Assembly: GCA_900545315.1 (NCBI GenBank)
Contig: UQYM01000029.1
Span: 1 to 34,486 of the forward strand
Direction of reading: 5' to 3'
DNA: 34,486 nt
From: an uncultured Alistipes sp.
GTDB lineage: Bacteria; Bacteroidota; Bacteroidia; Bacteroidales; Rikenellaceae
A program made the position numbers and the translations under genes. The notes under the pieces were generated by a model, which saw only the letters and a program-made list of their open reading frames with translations, did no database searches and was not told the DNA's origin. This document shows positions 6,025-13,421 of this stretch, one piece after another. How positions within the stretch are numbered: position 1 is the stretch's first letter; every line of letters starts with the position of its first letter.

Positions 6025-8181
6025 TTAATCGTCTTTATCTGTTTCGGCATAAGCCTTCAGCAGTTTCTCTTGGACTTCGGAAGGAACCTGTTCGTAGGAC
6101 GAGAACTTCATCGAATAGGTGGCACGTCCGTTTGTCAAGGAGTTCAATGTCGTCGAGTAGCGGTACATTTCAGCCAACGGTACGCGAGCCACAAGACGTT
6201 CAAATCCCTTCTCACTGCTCATGCCTTCGATCATCGCACGGCGGTTCTGCAGATCACTCATCACATCACCCATTTTGTCCGACGGAACCAGAATCTCAAC
6301 ACTGTAAATAGGCTCCATGATCTTCGGACCAGCTTTGCGGAAGGCCTCTTTGAAGGCGTTACGTCCTGCCAGCTTGAACGAAAGCTCGTTCGAATCTACC
6401 GGGTGCATCTTTCCGTCATATACCACCACGCGGATATCACGTGCATAAGAGCCGGTCAACGGACCCTCCTCCATCTTCTCCATGATACCTTTGAGAATTG
6501 CCGGAAGGAAACGGGCATCGATCGCACCACCGACAATGGCGCTGTAAAAGACCAATTTACCACCCCAGTCGAGATTGACCTCCTCTTTGCTCTTGATGTT
6601 GACCTGAAGCTCCTTGCCGTCGATCTTGTACTTCGATGGTTCGGGCATTCCCTCCTGGTAGGGTTCGATCACCAACCACACTTCACCGAACTGTCCGGCA
6701 CCACCCGACTGTTTCTTGTGGCGATAGTTGGCAGCTGCCACCTTGGTAATGGTTTCGCGATAGGGAATCTTCGGCGGGAAATACTCAACCTCCATCTTGT
6801 TGAGGTTGGCCAACTGCCATTTGAGAATATTGAGATGGTGTTCACCTTGTCCCTGCAAGATGGTCTGTTTGAGCTCTTTGGAGTATTCAACCAGAATGGT
6901 CGGATCTTCGAAGTTGGCTCGGTTCAGCAGCTCGCCCAACTTCTCATCCTCACCGGTCTTGACCGCCTTCACTGCAACACGGAAACGCGGATCCGGGAAA
7001 CGGATCGGTTCGATTTCGATATTCGAACCCGGCGTCGAAAGGGTCTGATTGGTGCGGGTACCTTTCAATTTAACGGTGCAACCGATGTCGCCGGCCATCA
7101 TCTCTGTGACCTTGATACGATTCTTTCCCGCTACGGCAAACAGCTGCGAAATCTTCTCTTTATTGCCGGTTTTGGAGTTGACCAGCTCCATGCCTTCGGT
7201 TACTTTACCCGAAATTACACGGAAATAGGTCACCTCGCCCAAATGGGGCTCTACAATATTTTTGAACACAAAGAGGGCGGTTGGACCATTGCTGTCGGGC
7301 TCGATCTCCTCGCCATCGACGGTGAGGAAGTTGGGCGCCTTGAGCGGACCGGGCGCCACGTTGATGATAAACTCCATCAGACGTTTTGCGCCGATATCGC
7401 GTTTACCGGAGGCGCAGAAGACCGGAATTACGTCACGTTTGGCCAACCCCAGTTTCAATCCCGAACGCAACTCATCCTGAGTGAGCACCCCTTTTTCAAA
7501 ATAGAGCTCCATCAATGCTTCGTCGTTTTCGGCAGCGGCTTCGGTCAGGATACGGTTCAGTTCGGTGGCCCGTTCCATCTCTTCGGCCGGGATCTCCAGC
7601 TCTTCCCGGATACCGGTATCCCCTTTAAACTTGTACATCTTCATCAACAATACGTCGATGAATGCATCAAAATTGGGTCCCGGATTGACCGGATATTGCA
7701 CAATAACCGGAGTTACTTGTGATGCTGTGCGAAGGGACTCTAACGAGTTCTCCCACGAGGCCTTTTCGCTGTCGAGCTGGTTGATGACGGCGATAATCGG
7801 CTTTTCATGTGCGCGGGCGTAGCGGGCCTGAATTTCGGTACCCACCTCAAAGCCGTTCTGGGCATTGATCAGCATCACCCCGACATCGGCCACCTTAAAT
7901 GCCGAAAAGAGGCTGCCGCAGAAGTCGTCGGCACCCGGAGTGTCGATAATATTGAGTTTGTATCCGTTGTATTCGGCAAACAGCAGTGTGGAATAGATCG
8001 AACGTTTGTAGATGTGTTCGATGTCGGTGAAATCGGACAGGGTACTGTCCGTTTCGACTGATCCTCGGCGTTCGATCACTTTGCCGTCGAATGCCATCGC
8101 CTCGGCCAGGGTCGTCTTACCCGAACCGGAGGCGCCGAGTAGGACTACGTTTTTAATCTCGTTGGTTGGATACGTTTTCAT
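6025..8181 (-). CDS. EF-G paralogue with altered GTPase motifs (EF-G2-like)
   Basis: The 718-residue protein has the full EF-G layout: G domain (1 to about 285), domain II, domains III-V and the C-terminal RRAMIEGMSSEKGFERLVARVP block. The GTPase centre is unusual. The P-loop is GASGSGKT (16-23) instead of AHIDAGKT. The switch II motif reads DTPGADDF (80-87), with Ala84 where EF-G has the catalytic His. The switch I threonine (RGITI) is Tyr63 in KRSIYS. The base-recognition motif is NQLD (134-137) rather than NKxD. This matches the second, slow or non-hydrolysing EF-G known in Bacteroides (EF-G2, linked to carbon starvation and gut colonisation). The gene is monocistronic, whereas canonical fusA normally lies beside rpsL and rpsG. 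Weak GTPase activity is inferred, not shown. Confidence 0.9.
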   Translation of the reverse strand: MKTYPTNEIKNVVLLGASGSGKTTLAEAMAFDGKVIERRGSVETDSTLSDFTDIEHIYKRSIYSTLLFAEYNGYKLNIIDTPGADDFCGSLFSAFKVADVGVMLINAQNGFEVGTEIQARYARAHEKPIIAVINQLDSEKASWENSLESLRTASQVTPVIVQYPVNPGPNFDAFIDVLLMKMYKFKGDTGIREELEIPAEEMERATELNRILTEAAAENDEALMELYFEKGVLTQDELRSGLKLGLAKRDVIPVFCASGKRDIGAKRLMEFIINVAPGPLKAPNFLTVDGEEIEPDSNGPTALFVFKNIVEPHLGEVTYFRVISGKVTEGMELVNSKTGNKEKISQLFAVAGKNRIKVTEMMAGDIGCTVKLKGTRTNQTLSTPGSNIEIEPIRFPDPRFRVAVKAVKTGEDEKLGELLNRANFEDPTILVEYSKELKQTILQGQGEHHLNILKWQLANLNKMEVEYFPPKIPYRETITKVAAANYRHKKQSGGAGQFGEVWLVIEPYQEGMPEPSKYKIDGKELQVNIKSKEEVNLDWGGKLVFYSAIVGGAIDARFLPAILKGIMEKMEEGPLTGSYARDIRVVVYDGKMHPVDSNELSFKLAGRNAFKEAFRKAGPKIMEPIYSVEILVPSDKMGDVMSDLQNRRAMIEGMSSEKGFERLVARVPLAEMYRYSTTLNSLTNGRATYSMKFSSYEQVPSEVQEKLLKAYAETDKDD

Positions 8182-8492
8182 TTGGTTATAGTTTTAGGTG
8201 TTTTCGGTCGTTTAGGTAGATAGACGTTGGGTTGACGGCTAATGAACGATGCGTTTTTCCGCCACCAGCGCCAAAGTGGTTCCTTAAATATAAGGAAAAA
8301 TATCGATAACACACAATAGATTGCCGATTTCTCTTATATAGAAGATAAAATAAGATGATTGAACAAGTATGGTTGAAAGTGGCGGCCTTATGGACAAAAA
8401 AATCCCGCAGTTATCAACTGCGGGATTTTTCGAGTGAGTATTTTCAGCTTGAACAATTTGTCCAAGCAATGTTTATGTCGAACAGAGGTCGA
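8182..8492. other. intergenic region upstream of the EF-G-like gene
   Basis: No gene is seen. The part near 8182-8300 should hold the promoter of the EF-G-like gene, but no TAnnTTTG motif was found there. A terminator (8396-8430) belongs to the GGGtGRT gene, which reads in from the right. Confidence 0.45.
8396..8430 (-). terminator. terminator of the GGGtGRT gene
   Basis: A 15-bp perfect stem (8398-8412 with 8416-8430) and a 3-nt loop are flanked by A and T runs, so the hairpin works in either direction. It lies about 60 bp after the minus-strand stop at 8493. Confidence 0.85.
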
Positions 8493-9494
8493 TTATTTCA
8501 TAGCCTCTTCAACGGCAACTGCGATAGCAACGGTTGCACCGACCATCGGGTTGTTACCCATACCCAGGAAGCCCATCATCTCAACGTGTGCCGGTACTGA
8601 CGAACTACCTGCGAACTGTGCGTCCGAGTGCATACGACCCATCGTATCGGTCATACCGTATGATGCAGGACCTGCAGCCATGTTATCGGGGTGCAGGGTA
8701 CGGCCGGTACCACCACCCGAAGCAACAGAGAAGTATTTTTTACCCTGCTCCAGGCGCTCTTTCTTGTAGGTACCTGCTACCGGGTGCTGGAAACGGGTTG
8801 GGTTGGTCGAGTTACCGGTGATCGATACATCGACATTCTCTTTGTGCATGATGGCAACACCCTCACGTACATCGTCCGCACCGTAGCAACGTACTTTCGC
8901 ACGAAGGCCGTTTGAGTAAGGAGTCTCCTTAACGATGGTCAACTCACCGGTTGCATAATCGAACTGAGTCTGTACATAGGTAAAGCCGTTGATACGTGAA
9001 ATGATCATGGCGGCATCTTTACCCAGACCGTTCAGGATGACACGCAGCGGAGCTTTACGCACCTTGTTGGCCATCTCAGCGATCTTGATTGCACCTTCTG
9101 CGGCAGCGAATGACTCGTGACCAGCCAGGAAGGCGAAGCACTGGGTCTCCTCACGAAGCAGACGAGCTGCCAGGTTGCCGTGACCCAAACCTACTTTACG
9201 ATCATCTGCTACTGATCCCGGGATGCAGAATGCCTGCAGACCCTCACCGATTGCCTCGGCTGCCTCAGCTGCCGTTTTGCAACCTTTTTTGATGGCGATA
9301 GCGGCGCCGGTTACGTATGCCCATTTAGCATTCTCGAAGCAGATCGGTTGCGTCTCCTCGCACATCTTGTAGGGGTCGATCCCCTTGGCCTCGCAGATAG
9401 CTTTTGCCTCTTCGAGGTCCTTGATTCCATATTTTGCAAGCGCGGCATTGATCTGGTTGATGCGGCGCTCGTAGCTTTCAAATAAACTAGCCAT
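8493..9494 (-). CDS. GGGtGRT family protein
   Basis: The 333-residue protein belongs to the conserved family named after its GGGTGRT motif, here at residues 260-266 (VASGGGTGRTLHPDN). Other strongly conserved-looking stretches are GSVADDRKVGLGHGNLAARLL (from 93), HESFAAAEG (126-134), VSITGNSTNPTRFQHPVAGTY (from 223) and the Gly/Met-rich end MMGFLGMGNNPMVGATVA. It has seven or so Cys residues, no signal peptide and no clear membrane segment, so it should be cytosolic. Its gene follows the NifU-like scaffold gene by 32 bp, an association common in anaerobes. The biochemical role is not known to me. The Gly-rich motif suggests nucleotide or phosphate binding, but that is only a guess. Confidence 0.88.
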   Translation of the reverse strand: MASLFESYERRINQINAALAKYGIKDLEEAKAICEAKGIDPYKMCEETQPICFENAKWAYVTGAAIAIKKGCKTAAEAAEAIGEGLQAFCIPGSVADDRKVGLGHGNLAARLLREETQCFAFLAGHESFAAAEGAIKIAEMANKVRKAPLRVILNGLGKDAAMIISRINGFTYVQTQFDYATGELTIVKETPYSNGLRAKVRCYGADDVREGVAIMHKENVDVSITGNSTNPTRFQHPVAGTYKKERLEQGKKYFSVASGGGTGRTLHPDNMAAGPASYGMTDTMGRMHSDAQFAGSSSVPAHVEMMGFLGMGNNPMVGATVAIAVAVEEAMK

Positions 9495-9526
9495 TATCCT
9501 TTCGTTTTTTTAGTTCGGGAAATCGG

Positions 9527-10219
9527 TTACTCTTTGCGCGGGTCGATGTATTTGACTGCGTCGGCGAAACGGCCATAGGTGCCTTTTGCTTTGGCAATAG
9601 CCTCGTTGGCATCCATGCCCTTTTTGATCATCTCCATCATTTTGCCCAGGTGGATGAACTCATAGCCGATCACCTCATCGTTCTCGTCGAGGGCCATGCG
9701 GGTGCAGTAGCCTTCAGCCATTTCGAGGTAACGGGTACCTTTGGCAACCGTTCCGAACATGGTGCCGACCTGGCTGCGCAAACCTTTACCCAAATCCTCC
9801 AAAGAGGCTCCGATAGGCAGACCACCTTCTGAGAAGGCCGACTGTGTACGACCGTAAACAATCTGCAGGAAGAGTTCACGCATTGCGGTGTTGATGGCGT
9901 CGCATACGAGGTCGGTGTTCAGTGCCTCGAGCAGTGTTTTGCCCGGCAGAATCTCCGATGCCATGGCTGCAGAGTGGGTCATACCTGAGCAACCCAAAGT
10001 CTCAACCATTGCCTCCTGGATAATACCGTCTTTAACGTTCAGGGTCAGTTTGCAAGCTCCCTGTTGCGGAGCGCACCAACCCACACCGTGCGTCAGACCT
10101 GAGATATCTTTGATCTCTTTTGAGCGCACCCATTTCCCCTCTTCGGGAATCGGAGCTGACGGGTGGTTGGCACCCTTCTTCACGCAGCACATCTGCTGCA
10201 CTTCATGTGTGTAGATCAT
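9527..10219 (-). CDS. NifU/IscU-like Fe-S scaffold-type protein
   Basis: The 230-residue protein resembles the N-terminal domain of NifU/IscU, which builds Fe-S clusters on three cysteines. Likely equivalents are Cys49 or Cys56 (WCAPQQGACKLTLNV), Cys77 (TLGCSGMTHSAAMASEIL, matching the IscU GC..ASS region) and Cys106 (TDLVCDAINTAMREL). It is longer than IscU (about 130 residues), and its second half is family-specific. It also carries an N-terminal Cys11-Cys12 pair. It is the first gene of a two-gene unit with the GGGtGRT protein. No cysteine desulfurase or other isc/suf gene is nearby, so it may act in a specialised pathway rather than general Fe-S assembly. Confidence 0.82.
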   Translation of the reverse strand: MIYTHEVQQMCCVKKGANHPSAPIPEEGKWVRSKEIKDISGLTHGVGWCAPQQGACKLTLNVKDGIIQEAMVETLGCSGMTHSAAMASEILPGKTLLEALNTDLVCDAINTAMRELFLQIVYGRTQSAFSEGGLPIGASLEDLGKGLRSQVGTMFGTVAKGTRYLEMAEGYCTRMALDENDEVIGYEFIHLGKMMEMIKKGMDANEAIAKAKGTYGRFADAVKYIDPRKE

Positions 10220-10278
10220 AACGTTGTGTATTTGCGTTAATATGTTGGATTAGTTTGACTAACAAATGTCCGTACCAG

Positions 10279-10659
10279 TTATCCGATATTTCGGGCGATG
10301 GCCGATCCCAACCAAACGGCACCGATGCCTACGCCGACACTACACCATAAATAGAGAAACATCGGAATAGCAGAGCCGTTACGCATCAGGGCTGCACTCT
10401 CCATGGCAAAGGTGGAGAAGGTGGTGAATCCGCCACAAAACCCGACGGTGAGAAAAGCCCGCAGGTGTGCACAGAACCAACCGAACCGTTCGAAAAGACC
10501 CAACAGCAGACCGATCAACAGACATCCGACCAGATTGACCACCAACGTTCCGAACGGGAATGAACTTGTTGTCCCGTTCTGTATCCAGCGGGTAAGCAGG
10601 TAGCGGGCGATGCCCCCGATGAAGCTGCCCGCACCGATAAAGATCAATGTGCGAATCAT
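10279..10659 (-). CDS. crcB: fluoride ion channel CrcB/Fluc
   Basis: The 126-residue, very hydrophobic protein has four predicted membrane helices (about residues 3-22, 34-56, 66-90 and 98-121). It carries the Fluc signature GFCGGFTTFSTF (about 73-84) and the conserved NLVGCLLIG segment. Fluc proteins assemble as antiparallel dimers and let toxic fluoride leave the cytoplasm. The gene has an approximately 200-nt leader but no recognisable fluoride riboswitch. It is followed 59 bp later by the NifU-like gene on the same strand, so partial readthrough is possible. Confidence 0.95.
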   Translation of the reverse strand: MIRTLIFIGAGSFIGGIARYLLTRWIQNGTTSSFPFGTLVVNLVGCLLIGLLLGLFERFGWFCAHLRAFLTVGFCGGFTTFSTFAMESAALMRNGSAIPMFLYLWCSVGVGIGAVWLGSAIARNIG

Positions 10660-10868
10660 GTTTTCGAGTCGGGTTGGTTGAGTTGTCGGTTTTGTTTTGT
10701 AGTCTGCCAGACGTTGACCGGTTCGGTCGTTGGGATGAGGATTTTTCCTGTATCTCTACGAGGTCTCCAGTACACTCACCGGGGAAGTGGTCTCGATCAG
10801 CCAACAGCGGACAACTCTGCTTCGGAGAATGAGATGCATAACTAAACCCCCTCTCCGATTTTCACCTG

Positions 10869-10876
10869 CAAAGATA
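10869..10876 (-). promoter_or_regulatory. -7 element for crcB
   Basis: On the minus strand this reads TATCTTTG, a perfect TAnnTTTG match, identical to the -7 of the tRNA-Lys and tRNA-Leu promoters in this window. No good -33 TTTG was found. Transcription would begin near 10862. Confidence 0.55.
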
Positions 10877-11172
10877 GCCTTTTTTGTTGAAAACGCGATT
10901 TTGCTTATTTAAGAATCTGTTTTAATGTTTCTGGGGTGTAAAATAGACTGGCCGATGGAATCTACTTGGAGAGCCAAATCTCTCTTAGCAGTTCGGTTAT
11001 TTTTCTGTTGAAACCGATCGGATAAAGTCGGGGTATCGATCCCGCGCCAGCAAAGGTTTTACTCTTGGGGGGGCAGCACGAAGTTTGCCCAGCGTTTGGG
11101 GATTAAGGCTGGGGCTGTGTTGAGGCTGGATGTGGTTGGTGAAAATAAGAAGAGAGCCGGGAGTATGACAAT

Positions 11173-11211
11173 AAAACACGACAAGCGCCTAACAATTAGG
11201 CGCTTGTCGTG
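11173..11211 (-). terminator. terminator of tRNA-Arg
   Basis: A perfect 16-bp stem (11177-11192 with 11196-11211) with a 3-nt loop starts 3 bp past the tRNA 3' end. On the minus strand it is followed by TTTTATTG. Confidence 0.88.
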
Positions 11212-11214
11212 AAG

Positions 11215-11288
11215 TGATCCCGGAGCGGTTCGAACGCTCGACCCACAGCTTAGAAGGCTGTTGCTCTATCCAACTGAGCTACGGGACC
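11215..11288 (-). tRNA. tRNA-Arg (TCT)
   Basis: The minus strand folds as a 74-nt tRNA. Acceptor GGTCCCG pairs with CGGGATC, the D-loop is AGCTCAGTTGGATAGAGC, the anticodon arm is ACAGC-CTTCTAA-GCTGT with anticodon TCT, and the T-loop is GTTCGAAC. The discriminator is A and CCA is not encoded. It reads AGA codons (and probably AGG). Confidence 0.95.
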
Positions 11289-11331
11289 CCTATTTATCGG
11301 TGCAAAATTAAAATTTAATTCCTTTATCTCC

Positions 11332-11368
11332 AAAAGAGTGGGGATGGATCGTTAGAACTCATCCCCAC
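11332..11368 (-). terminator. probable terminator of amtB
   Basis: GTGGGGATG (11338-11346) pairs perfectly with CATCCCCAC (11360-11368) around a 13-nt loop. On the minus strand the tail is CTCTTTTGG, a weak T-run. It lies about 50 bp after the amtB stop. Confidence 0.55.
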
Positions 11369-11419
11369 ATGGCAATTCTCTATGTTGTCGTAGGCGATCT
11401 GACGCCTCCGATGGACGAA

Positions 11420-12769
11420 TCAATGGTGCGATTCCGAATATTCAGCCAGTTCACGTTCCGTGGCCACTTCGTTGCCGTAGTGTTCGTCGTGCTGGCTCTG
11501 ATCCAGACCGATCCGTTCGCTGGCAACGGAAACCCGCATCGGGATCATCTTATTGGTCAACCAGTAGAGTGCATAGGTGACAACGAAGGTATAGACGAAG
11601 ACAATTACTACAGCCAAAACGTGTGCAAGAAAACTCTCCCAATGGGTCATGCTCCCTCCGTCGTAAACAAACACACCGGTCAGGATGGTTCCGACGATAC
11701 CGCCGACACCGTGCGTTGGGAAGACATCCAGAGCATCGTCGAAGGTCGAGGCTTTGTTTTTCCAGGTTACGGCCAGGTTGCAGATGATGGTGGTGATGAA
11801 GGCGATAAAGATACTTTCGCCCACCGAAACGTAACCGGCCGATGGGGTGATGGCGACCAGACCGACCACTGCACCGATAGCGGCCCCCATAGCGGAGGGT
11901 TTACGGCCGCGCAGACAGTCGAATACCACCCAGGTAATCATGGCCATAGCTGAGGCGGTATTGGTATTCAGGAAGGCGCGTACGGCGATCGAATCGGCTG
12001 CCAGCGAGGAGCCGGCGTTGAATCCGAACCAGCCTAACCACAGCATGGCTGCACCCAACAGAACGAAGGGGACGTTAGCCGGTTCATGACGGATTTCGGA
12101 ACGGCGTCCCAGGAAGAGGGCTCCGGCCAGTGCGGCAACACCCGATGAGGCGTGAACGACAATACCGCCGGCAAAGTCGAGTACTCCTAACTGTCTGAGG
12201 AAACCGTCCGGATGCCAGGTCCAGTGGGCCAGCGGGCAGTAAACGAACAGACAGAAGAGGATCATGAAGACCATATAGGCGGAGAAGCGCACTCTTTCGG
12301 CAAATGAACCGGTGATCAGCGAGGGGGTGATGATGGCGAATTTCATCTGGAAGAGGGCGTATAGGGCGAGAGGCAGTGTTGGGGCCAGCATCTCGTTGAC
12401 GTGGCCATCTACGCCTTTGAACATGAAAAAGGTTGCCGGATTGCCGATCAGGTGGCCGATGTCGTCACCGAAGGCGAGGCTGAAGCCTACGAATACCCAC
12501 AGTACGCTGATTATGCCCATTGCAATAAAGCTTTGGAGCATAGTCGAGATGACGTTTTTGGCGCGGACCATACCGCCATAGAAGAAGGAGAGGCCCGGGG
12601 TCATCATCAGTACGAAGATGGTTGCCGTAATCATCCAGGCGACATTGGCCGCATCGACTTTCGGGTCGAGGCCCCAGAATCCACCGGCACCGATTCCCGA
12701 ATCCATCAGCCCTAAGCCGCAAAGAATCAGCAGGGCTACAAAAAAGAAAATCCAGCGTTTTTTGATCAT
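11420..12769 (-). CDS. amtB: ammonium transporter AmtB
   Basis: This is a 449-residue Amt/Rh family channel that moves ammonium across the inner membrane. The ATG at 12769 is chosen because it begins a good signal or first-helix sequence (MIKKRWIFFFVALLILCG); the open frame extends 27 codons further but looks unrelated. About eleven membrane helices are visible. Family marks include MMTPGLSFFYGGMVR, the pore twin histidines His206 (DFAGGIVVHASSG) and His353 (FPTHGVGG), and Asp198. The C-terminal tail ends ERIGLDQSQHDEHYG, followed by an acidic stretch, as is usual for Amt proteins regulated by PII. No glnK/glnB gene is adjacent. Expression under nitrogen limitation is likely but not visible in the sequence. 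Confidence 0.95.
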   Translation of the reverse strand: MIKKRWIFFFVALLILCGLGLMDSGIGAGGFWGLDPKVDAANVAWMITATIFVLMMTPGLSFFYGGMVRAKNVISTMLQSFIAMGIISVLWVFVGFSLAFGDDIGHLIGNPATFFMFKGVDGHVNEMLAPTLPLALYALFQMKFAIITPSLITGSFAERVRFSAYMVFMILFCLFVYCPLAHWTWHPDGFLRQLGVLDFAGGIVVHASSGVAALAGALFLGRRSEIRHEPANVPFVLLGAAMLWLGWFGFNAGSSLAADSIAVRAFLNTNTASAMAMITWVVFDCLRGRKPSAMGAAIGAVVGLVAITPSAGYVSVGESIFIAFITTIICNLAVTWKNKASTFDDALDVFPTHGVGGIVGTILTGVFVYDGGSMTHWESFLAHVLAVVIVFVYTFVVTYALYWLTNKMIPMRVSVASERIGLDQSQHDEHYGNEVATERELAEYSESHH

Positions 12770-13421
12770 GGTCGTTAAAATTATCGATTGGACTGCAAAA
12801 AATGCGTTTTTAAATTGGATGCCCCTGTTTTTTACAGGCTCACGGTGCAAAAATATGTATTTTTATGTAACGATGTTCTATTTTTGAGGGGTTAATAATA
12901 AAATATGTATATTTTTAGAGGATATAACCATGAAAATATGGGGGTGTGATCAATTTTTTTTGCTGTTTTGATTCGATAGGGTCTATTGGTTGAGGGGACG
13001 GTGTCAAGATTATTGCTGGCGAGGTCTGTATGTGCCCAAACGGTTGCGGATGTATAGATGTATAAGTATCGGATGGCTGATTGAGCAACTGAGAGCTATG
13101 GACGGTGGGCTTGACTGGTGGTGTCAGTAAAAATGTTTTGTTGTTCCGAGTAATCGGTAGATGGGTATTGAGTGATTTTGTTATTGGTCAGGGTCAGTGC
13201 CGCTACCGTTTTCCCTGGATGGTTTTCCCTGAATGAGACAGGTCCCCATAAATAAAAACCCCTCCGAATCTTGATTCGAAGGGGTGTTATCACGTTGATG
13301 GGGGCAGCGTTAGGAGTCAGATCGATCCGCCTGCTTTGATTTGAAAAGTGTCTCAGTTACCAGTGCAAATTGCTCGAACGGTTGTTCACAGCAGACAAAC
13401 CCGAGTGACAACGGATGCCTA
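12770..13421. other. intergenic region upstream of amtB
   Basis: No gene is supported in this 652-bp gap. A TATTTTTG motif on the minus strand at 12848-12855 could be the amtB -7 element, but no -33 partner is seen. Positions 12880-12970 are AT-rich. The terminator of the next gene lies at 13248-13285. Confidence 0.4.
13248..13285 (-). terminator. terminator of the DUF4468/flavin-reductase fusion gene
   Basis: A 13-bp stem (13258-13270 with 13273-13285) is perfect on the minus strand except for one G-U pair, and is followed there by TTTTTATTTATG. It lies about 135 bp after the stop at 13422. Confidence 0.8.

Larger units (their letters stand above)
10660..11214. other. crcB leader and unassigned spacer
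   Basis: From 10660 to about 10862 this is the probable crcB leader (minus strand). It holds small hairpins such as CGGAGA/TCTCCG and a GACC/GGTC stem, plus a doubtful 27-codon frame. The part from 10880 to 11170 shows no gene. The end holds the tRNA-Arg terminator. Confidence 0.45.

Noticed and set aside
6070..7722. 550-codon plus-strand open frame opposite the EF-G-like gene
   Set aside because: It is a mirror of the real gene's codon use, has no recognisable domain and lies wholly antisense to a clear EF-G protein.
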